Shown here piece after piece: positions 59,801 through 64,000 of a DNA stretch of 64,000 bases. A program made the translations under genes and the position numbers. Source of the DNA: Synechococcus sp. UW140 (GTDB lineage Bacteria > Cyanobacteriota > Cyanobacteriia > PCC-6307 > Cyanobiaceae); contig CAMCMT010000001.1 of the NCBI GenBank assembly GCA_945875915.1, forward strand, positions 1-64,000, given 5' to 3'. Each line of letters begins with the position of its first letter. Positions within the stretch are counted from its first letter, which is position 1. A model generated the notes under the pieces. The model searched no databases. It saw nothing but the letters and a program-made list of their open reading frames with translations, and was not told where the DNA came from.

Positions 59801-62800
59801 AGTCGTAAAAGTATTAGGATCGCCCGTGACTGCCACATAAACAGTATCATTACCATAGGCAACCGAAGCCTGAGCAGGGGTTCCTCCACCAATATTTGAT
59901 GAGCTCCAGTTGCCCGCAACGAATGCCCCTACAGTATTTTGAGTACCAGCACGCTGACCAAGATTACTACCTAACTGAACCGTAGTATTGAGCCAGGTGG
60001 TGCTGGCCTGATCACCCAAGCTTGGAACGGCATTCAGCCAAATCTGGTCATTGGCACTGCGCACATTGGCGAGCAGTAGGGCGCCATCCACACTCAAGGG
60101 AACGGTGGCCAGGTTGCTGCTTAGGCCCCCATTGGCTTGATTCAGGACCGTGGACGACCAGGGCTGGGGATCGGCAAGCACATCACCCTGGCTATTGAGG
60201 AGATTAAGCCGATTGAGAGTAATTGCCCCATCGCTTGTGCCGTAGGTGAGGGCCAAGCCGGTATCAGTGGTTGCCAGCACCGGAGCTGTGCTGATCGGGG
60301 ACGACCCCGAAGCCGCCGTGAAGGAGGAGGCGAGCTGCCAGCTGAGGCTGCTCGGAATCGCCCCATAGACATTCACCGTGCCACTGTTATTAACAGCGAC
60401 AACCGCGTCCTGCCCTAGCCAGGTGAGCGAGGGAGCAGCCGTAGCCACGATGGGCTGATAGACAGTCGTGCCATTGACAGCAACTCGCTCCAGCAGTTGG
60501 CGAGGGGTATTCCAGCTCGTGTCGGAATTAACCGGGTAAAGCAGGCTGGTTTGCACGCCGTAGCTAGAGGTAGAGCCAGATGTATTGATGCCCGCCAACA
60601 CAAGCCCCGGACCACTATCGCCATCGAGGCTGAGGATCGAGACATCGCTACTGAGGCTGGTCGGCAACGACTCGGCATAACTATCCGTAGTGACCCATTG
60701 GCCCGCCTGCTGGGAAAGCTGCTTGAGCTGGAGGGTATTTGGCGAGCCAGCTTTGGCATAGCTCAAAATCAAACCATTCGCAGCATTGGTGAGGCCTAAA
60801 CCAGAGCCACTGGCAGCCGTGAAGGTCGATTGAACGGGGAAATAGGTTCCATCTGACCCAGCCGATGACCCCGCGCTAGTTGTCACGTAGATCGTATTAC
60901 TCGGACTGGTAGTCGTTCCACCAAGATAGGCGATATAGGTTTGATCCTCGTAGGTAGTGACTGCTAGGGGGCCTGATGCAGTTTGATTCCCGTAGGTAGT
61001 GACCGATTCGGTGCCTGTTCCTGTAATAGTATTATACTGAATTTGAATATCAGTGGTCCAGCCTGTAGCAGTAGACCCCCCAGGAGTTGTTGAATACGCC
61101 TTGAGAATGCGGTCAGTCGAATCATTAGACACGTAATAGACCGCTAATTGCTGCTGGTCCGTTCCCACGGTCTCCGCCACCAGGCTTGCATAGGTAGCGG
61201 ATTGACCAGGAATCACATATTGAGTGCTCCAGCTATTCAAGCCGGCATCAACCAAGCTGGTAATATTGATTTCCTTATTGCCATCAAGGTAACTCAAGTA
61301 CAAGGTACCGTTGACAACGGCCAATGACGGCGGATAGGCCGAGGTCATGCCTGCTGGCAGGTTGTTCCAAACAGGACCCCAGGTCTCCCCACCATCACTA
61401 CTTGAATTCCAATAGATAGTGTTGCCTCCATTACCCTGCACAGCCATATAAACCGTGTTGCCAATCCTGGCCAGGGCAGGCGTAGCTGGAGAGGATCCCC
61501 CATCCAAAGGAGACCAGGAGATGGGAGCAGCCAGGCCCCCGAGGGCGGTCGCCTGATCTGGTGTGATCGAATAGGAGGCCGACAAGGTGCCGGTAGTGGC
61601 ATCGACCCAAACAACCCCCAAGGCATCACCCCGATCGATCAGTTGCGGGCTATATTTGCTACTAAAAGAGGTTAAATCGCTCCCATCGCTGAGGGCTGTG
61701 GGCGTTGTCCAGGCAACTGGCGTATTACTGCTTGGATCCCAGCTGCTGATACTGAGGGCTGGAGTCTCGTCCGTGTTAAGGAAGGCTAGATAGAGCTTGT
61801 TATTAAAATAGGCTAGGGAAGGTGCGAAATTGGAAGCAAGGCCAGATTGGCTTGCCGTCAGATCAGTCCAGCCGGTCCAGGTCTGGCCGGCATCGCTGCT
61901 TTGGGCGAACCACAAACTGCTCGCTTCATCCCCTTTGACAACCGAATAGAGAAGGTTGCCAACACTGATGATCGCCGGTTGCGCATCGCTGAGCCCACCC
62001 GATACAGCTACGCCAGGTAGCGCAGTCAGGGGCTGGCTGGATGAATTAACGGGGGAGAGATAGCCAAAACCGGAACCAACTGGAAGCTCCTGGGTCAAGC
62101 GCCCGTAGAGAACACCGACAGTGCTACCGGCCCCCTGGCTGGTGGAGCTCAGATCCTGGTTAAGCAACAGGGCGATGTCCGCAAAACCATCGCCATTGAT
62201 GTCACCGGCTGCAGAGATCTGGGTGTCGTTGCTAACCGTAAAAGAGTAGAAATTGTAGGGGTAATCCGCTAGCACTTCCTGGGTATTGGCCCCAAGCTCT
62301 AGACGTACCGTGGTAAGAACAGGGCCAGCCTGGATCGAGATGAAGTCTCCATACCCATCACCATTGAAATCACCGATCGAGCGAAGGGATCCCTGGTTGG
62401 TTTTCGCCAGACCATCAAGCATGTAACCGGTGTTGCTGGCAAGCTTGTCGAGCTGCAGATTGGTGATTGCCTCTAGATAGGGATGGCCCCAGGTTAGGTA
62501 GGCACTGCCATTAGGACCTGACCCCAGGGGGATATCGGCCAAGCCATCCCCATTGATATCTCCTGCCCCAAACGTTCCCTGACCAGTATTGGATGACAAC
62601 CCGTCGCCCAATTCAGTTAAAAGGGAAGCCGTGAAGCTGGAGCCAGATGCCTGCTTGATGTGGCCGGCGGATCCTTTCGCCACATTGCCGCTACCGAGAT
62701 TATTGACATCCTTGTAATCGATTAGATTGTCACTACCAAATAATACATAGCCATTGCCAGCGCCACTACTGGCATTAAAGGCTTGAATCAAAACATCGTC

Positions 62801-64000
62801 GTAGCCATCATTATTCGTGTCTCCTAAATTGACCAAGCCATTGCCGAAATGATCCTGGGCCTGGGCGCCATAAAGGGTGAGGCCACTGGCAAGGTGTGCC
62901 AAATATTGGTTGTCGCCCAGGGTTGATTTGGGTTGGGAGCTGGTATCAATGAAATAGACAGCTCCCGAGCCACCTGTCTGATCAGCGCCCACGGCAAGGA
63001 TCGCGGCCTTGTTGGTGTTAGCTAAATCACTAAAAGCAAGGCTACTGCCAAAGCCAGAAGCTCCCAGCACATTCCAGGGGTTCGGCCCGTAATAGGTGCT
63101 GGATGCATTGGCAGGTGCGGGACTGGTACTGGAGGAATTAAAGAGATAAACGGCACCGACCGCATTCACCTGCAAAGCTTGGTTATTAAAAACAGTTGCC
63201 TTGGCAATCGTATCAACCTGCAGGGCCTTGAGATTCTGCATATAGGTTGTTTCTTCGCCCCCATTCTGCTTCTGTGCCGACTTGTCCTGGCTGACAATAT
63301 CAACAAAGGCACTGGCAGTAGTTCCATTCGCAGTCGAAACATTGGGCAAATCGCCTGTGCCTGGCAACTGGATCTTGATCAGGGCACCATCACCGTAAGT
63401 ATCACTAGGCTTCATGCTGCCATTGGTCACCTGTTGCTGCACCCCCTCGGTGCCGCTATAGACCAAGGCGGCACAAACACCTGGGGCCGATACGGCCATC
63501 GCACCGGAAGTACTATCGACCGCGATGGCACTACCAAATTGGCTGCCCCAATAGATCGTGGTGGCCGTGCCGCTGAGCTCGATGCTGGTGGCACTGCCTC
63601 CCGTGCCGAGAATGGGATCGGAAAGCGTGGAAGCCACACCGGTGCCCCAGGTCTGGGAGGAACTGATATAGCTGTAAAGGGCTCCGATGGGCTGGAGATT
63701 GGTTGCGTCGTTGGGGTTGAGTTGACTCAGATAATTGGGAGCACCAATCCAAAGGGTTTTACTGCTGCTGTTGTAGGCAAGCGCAGATCCGAAACCCGCT
63801 GCACTGCTGTTATCGGGCGAAGAAGCTGAGGATGGGGCGAGGACGGTAACATACTTGCCAATGCCATTGGGATTGGCCAAATTGAGGATCGTATTACCAT
63901 TCGCCGAAGTAAGATTAGCAGCAATCCAATTGCCATCGATGATATAAACACGGCCGCCACCGTTGGCCTGGGGAGCGGCAATGACAAGATCATCAACGCC
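53855..64000 (-). CDS. Giant surface-type protein, 5' end outside the window (FG-GAP, Asp-box, RTX, DUF4114-like)
   Basis: The frame is open from the stop at 53855 to the window end, at least 3381 residues. The part before 63880 (VDDLVIAAPQANGGGRVYII) is an FG-GAP repeat, so the TTG at 63880 is probably not the start. FG-GAP motifs recur (GDTNNDGYDDVLI, GDINGDGLADIPL, GDFNGDGYGDFI, GDINGDGFADIAL, GDINGDGMDDLLV, GDLNGDGSIDYL, GDVNGNGVDDVL, VDVNGDGFTDIL). Asp-box motifs SSDAGQTW, SSDGGETW, SSDNGTDW and SSNGGSSW lie between, then RTX-like GNDTLIGTPQADVIYTLSGA, a Calx-beta-like segment and a C-terminal DUF4114-like GNTFVAFASGNADG..LEDMFGGGDRDFDDQ. It looks secreted; RTX and the absence of a visible anchor suggest type I secretion (inference). 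Confidence 0.85.
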   Translation of the reverse strand, partial: GVDDLVIAAPQANGGGRVYIIDGNWIAANLTSANGNTILNLANPNGIGKYVTVLAPSSASSPDNSSAAGFGSALAYNSSSKTLWIGAPNYLSQLNPNDATNLQPIGALYSYISSSQTWGTGVASTLSDPILGTGGSATSIELSGTATTIYWGSQFGSAIAVDSTSGAMAVSAPGVCAALVYSGTEGVQQQVTNGSMKPSDTYGDGALIKIQLPGTGDLPNVSTANGTTASAFVDIVSQDKSAQKQNGGEETTYMQNLKALQVDTIAKATVFNNQALQVNAVGAVYLFNSSSTSPAPANASSTYYGPNPWNVLGASGFGSSLAFSDLANTNKAAILAVGADQTGGSGAVYFIDTSSQPKSTLGDNQYLAHLASGLTLYGAQAQDHFGNGLVNLGDTNNDGYDDVLIQAFNASSGAGNGYVLFGSDNLIDYKDVNNLGSGNVAKGSAGHIKQASGSSFTASLLTELGDGLSSNTGQGTFGAGDINGDGLADIPLGSGPNGSAYLTWGHPYLEAITNLQLDKLASNTGYMLDGLAKTNQGSLRSIGDFNGDGYGDFISIQAGPVLTTVRLELGANTQEVLADYPYNFYSFTVSNDTQISAAGDINGDGFADIALLLNQDLSSTSQGAGSTVGVLYGRLTQELPVGSGFGYLSPVNSSSQPLTALPGVAVSGGLSDAQPAIISVGNLLYSVVKGDEASSLWFAQSSDAGQTWTGWTDLTASQSGLASNFAPSLAYFNNKLYLAFLNTDETPALSISSWDPSSNTPVAWTTPTALSDGSDLTSFSSKYSPQLIDRGDALGVVWVDATTGTLSASYSITPDQATALGGLAAPISWSPLDGGSSPATPALARIGNTVYMAVQGNGGNTIYWNSSSDGGETWGPVWNNLPAGMTSAYPPSLAVVNGTLYLSYLDGNKEINITSLVDAGLNSWSTQYVIPGQSATYASLVAETVGTDQQQLAVYYVSNDSTDRILKAYSTTPGGSTATGWTTDIQIQYNTITGTGTESVTTYGNQTASGPLAVTTYEDQTYIAYLGGTTTSPSNTIYVTTSAGSSAGSDGTYFPVQSTFTAASGSGLGLTNAANGLILSYAKAGSPNTLQLKQLSQQAGQWVTTDSYAESLPTSLSSDVSILSLDGDSGPGLVLAGINTSGSTSSYGVQTSLLYPVNSDTSWNTPRQLLERVAVNGTTVYQPIVATAAPSLTWLGQDAVVAVNNSGTVNVYGAIPSSLSWQLASSFTAASGSSPISTAPVLATTDTGLALTYGTSDGAITLNRLNLLNSQGDVLADPQPWSSTVLNQANGGLSSNLATVPLSVDGALLLANVRSANDQIWLNAVPSLGDQASTTWLNTTVQLGSNLGQRAGTQNTVGAFVAGNWSSSNIGGGTPAQASVAYGNDTVYVAVTGDPNTFTTGSGRNETTTTQYLLYYNSSSDNGTDWAGWKSLDSSIESNQQPSIALFNGVLYICYIAYGSGNLDMVYSSNGGSSWSNATTIVDKATSVSMIGEGDNLAIYYTNGDYDIQKIFTRSPSSNSGWTTTNVNYGDDLSQTASSQLALTRFNGQTYLAYQGGTQSSPSNDIYLFTATDTVSNSTTSSNWTELSTPAGINPNHNGIGLTSNDQGLILTYTDTSAATLASIQMSNADVNSWVSQQNSEVLASNVGYTPLITNSATIPLLIVGVATNSDINVQQNQIPVVLNAELTGSSLSALGDINGDGMDDLLVTANNVAFAPNGEFDSTEAQLVTGVRFVLGSGSAQSLIANNSASASEQTVQIAAPSNNSPQILGSTPAAMLNGAGQLSLNSVTGRYLNQISSTAPTPLSSAVITATSSDVASLQQLFANAKVDSSTSLTGKSTNLSGSLALQTLGGYGDLNGDGSIDYLAADGLHQIATAGGGTNFFSLWSIRAAGDVNGNGVDDVLLSLVPQGPAYVPNQDGTPSAIESVLVDGSLFKVDPTTNTFSLSNLRSPLDPYNKGEIYDVNSTSNSQYLPLLQNWFDPIHLFEPGTLSGASVGTAAGVGGAQTKTPPAAVVDELGNASLIFPGVTSGSGIWMATLSNSTGSWTQFKLTGSNTTSTSNMNGIDYLKSPSAVFYEGSLYLAYVDSSGYLYIAFTKAATNGQPVDYSTADWTAYQVITTNASNQQVDESSRYSPALAVEEGRLALYFASNNGSTGSSNDDGVTQDLRYLYSNNPDATTPSWGIAQASSSSANATNSSPAPYVGESTTLNFATTDTYAISSGISATTYQGKTVLAFTGNGGGAGNNEFVIRLATAPSASPGPSDDWLYWSSAQSTNYQYGNGSIGLTTDQSLLYVTPASGYLKSQVYALSPVAATPGSYSLGTGYAGPGSLNGWGNPAIFMQQGMPMLAWADNSNYLQASELTLTVGAPNQQSLAGYSLDGNIDVNGDGFTDILLSDPSDPAMGLDNQYVLFGGDYLNIASQVGSPGNDTLIGTPQADVIYTLSGADVVQSKGGLDVIYTGSGDDQISIADNAFVRIDAGSGFDQLLLRGQAGQSYDFTLNVAEPQYFAGTKLKDIELISSVDYGSNTLSFDAAAINAINPDRILFLIPDAADFINLSAEFDPNDSFDTSYGGSLWYAYSAGPAGTTNPTLAYVRVPDGETASSWLSTQVSSGGPSSASLQSSVAFSSAQDASAPLSTAALAASSLQSPSSSGAAPAAANPSMVAGSTSFGDGLTITAYRTTPGSGLARFQISRSGDLSRSQLISYVSSSVNSSAEPGRHYTPVAGLSRLEAGQSTADITVPVDGAAMAALRNGTLSLEVAELDDLGQKQIHLLLDVDPSSAGLRPVLSGLNLQLDDSGLAPSIGFRADINKAASPNALASTLSLKVLRRQSADSSTSDPKTRVQNLVISEGALTKFDQDGLDNDQVELQFSLDATKGSIQLQAANPLKQSLVLSKLDPARKSITVGIDLTTTSLDALPIINLPTGVMAVLNKTAVDFTVSADGNGQAKLFLDLTQVGDDLVISVDDNQGGRKRKANTQLVYYGIDPDDGTLSSLTYNARHRAGARFYDTDGDGIADFVSLTFVDGGLGDTGPGGDGQIHDPSTAGVVNLTNVKLIATGKTLLAADTSNIAPASLVLNASLNGRAATSNQIGYVVLDASDTWTFDAIFADLTELRSRAQTLFSTLESSDVTLATGTSLNREILLINGQSLRFFEVVDSSLDLLSSASDSRLQIFSSVGQANGPVAFSSLSGVSLSLALVTDRDQGLNALIGQEQGLAPILDFTGFTAEQQIGCSLSLAREASFDAVTGFYRALDINGTVWIDPSDLSKGTITPGQAGTTAAAYGVAALKNRVDSLTGLQVGNRQTSTRESITLQEISYLAPIAQVNGNTFVAFASGNADGIAHFVTLANNTFGLEDMFGGGDRDFDDQVVGFAFRAVTTVI
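53858..54060 (-). other. C-terminal DUF4114-like domain of the giant protein
   Basis: The last 65 residues read VNGNTFVAFASGNADGIAHF, ANNTFGLEDMFGGGDRDFDD and QVVGFAFRAVTTVI. The D-x-D-F-D-D acidic loop followed by VVGF fits the DUF4114 pattern often found at the C-terminus of large bacterial surface proteins. This segment may be the secretion or surface-attachment module. Confidence 0.7.
56570..56730 (-). repeat. RTX-type calcium-binding repeats inside the giant protein
   Basis: The encoded sequence GSPGNDTLIGTPQADVIYTL, SGADVVQSKGGLDVIYTG and SGDDQISIADNAFVRIDAG has the GGxGxDxL-like and D-x-x-x-G patterns of hemolysin-type repeats, with several degenerate units. They bind calcium in secreted proteins. 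It lies in the C-terminal third of the protein. Confidence 0.75.
58950..61950 (-). repeat. Tandem sialidase-like Asp-box modules in the giant protein
   Basis: Repeated pieces align by eye: NFAPSLAYFNNKLYLAFL, SAYPPSLAVVNGTLYLSYL and NQQPSIALFNGVLYICYI, each after an Asp-box. Between them run sequences such as PLAVTTYEDQTYIAYLGGT and QLALTRFNGQTYLAYQGGT. This is a duplicated unit of roughly 350-700 residues per copy, with at least three copies and a weaker fourth around 57900-57000. The number and boundaries are approximate. Confidence 0.65.

Noticed and set aside
54900-63000. CRISPR array suggested by regular repeats in the giant gene
   Set aside because: The repeating units are coding, in frame and divergent at nucleotide level; they correspond to FG-GAP and Asp-box protein motifs.

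Overview
The window looks like chromosome of a high-GC alpha-cyanobacterium of the Cyanobium / freshwater Synechococcus type. This rests on established gene content seen here: photosystem I subunits PsaF and PsaJ, cytochrome f and the Rieske protein, an Hlip, a cyAbrB regulator, a cyanobacterial aa3-type oxidase cluster, DUF3067 and DUF151 proteins, malate:quinone oxidoreductase, and GC-rich coding sequence with GCGATCGC (HIP1) sites. Species assignment is inference.

Layout. 1-5.7 kb: tail of an unknown gene, DUF2232 membrane protein, CobT-like protein, a solute-binding lipoprotein, an iron-sulfur aldo/keto reductase overlapping a DUF151 nuclease, and riboflavin synthase. 5.7-15.1 kb: cyAbrB, then ctaCDE transcribed leftward and ctaA-ctaB rightward from a palindrome-rich divergent spacer. 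ctaAB is followed by a two-gene ABC exporter, a hypothetical protein and a NanE-like epimerase. 15.1-24.5 kb: housekeeping genes (groL, fabG, ispD, LD-carboxypeptidase, ubiA-type prenyltransferase, ppx) and a two-TM K+ channel with an unusual selectivity filter. 24.5-34 kb: tRNA-Val(CAC), mqo, cobM, and the lgt-petA-petC and rqcH-tatC blocks in which neighbours overlap by 4 nt, then gmk. 34-40 kb: psaFJ, a 24-bp-period palindrome array between psaF and tsaD, tsaD, an Hlip, a PilT-type ATPase, wecB, an HlyD-type adaptor and ychF. 41-46 kb: a less GC-rich stretch with an atypical short-chain dehydrogenase and about 490 bp without genes, then a sulfotransferase-like protein, an MFS transporter and a DUF1400 hydrolase. 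46-53.7 kb: a DppB/DppA-type pair, hom, sufE, a 5-formyl-THF cyclo-ligase and ruvC. 53.85 kb to the end: one giant, 5'-incomplete surface-type gene of at least 3381 codons.

How the genes work together. ctaCDE makes the respiratory oxidase, and CtaB and CtaA make its heme A. PetA and PetC belong to the b6f complex; Lgt and TatC beside them serve protein export and maturation, and the Tat route is the known route for Rieske. PsaF/PsaJ sit on the plastocyanin/cytochrome c6 side of photosystem I. The giant protein combines FG-GAP repeats, sialidase-like Asp-box modules, an RTX-type segment and a C-terminal DUF4114-like domain, which suggests a secreted calcium-binding surface protein.

The least explained signals are the three-palindrome array between psaF and tsaD, the hairpin clusters between ctaC and ctaA and beside petC, ppx and the K+ channel start, and the giant protein.
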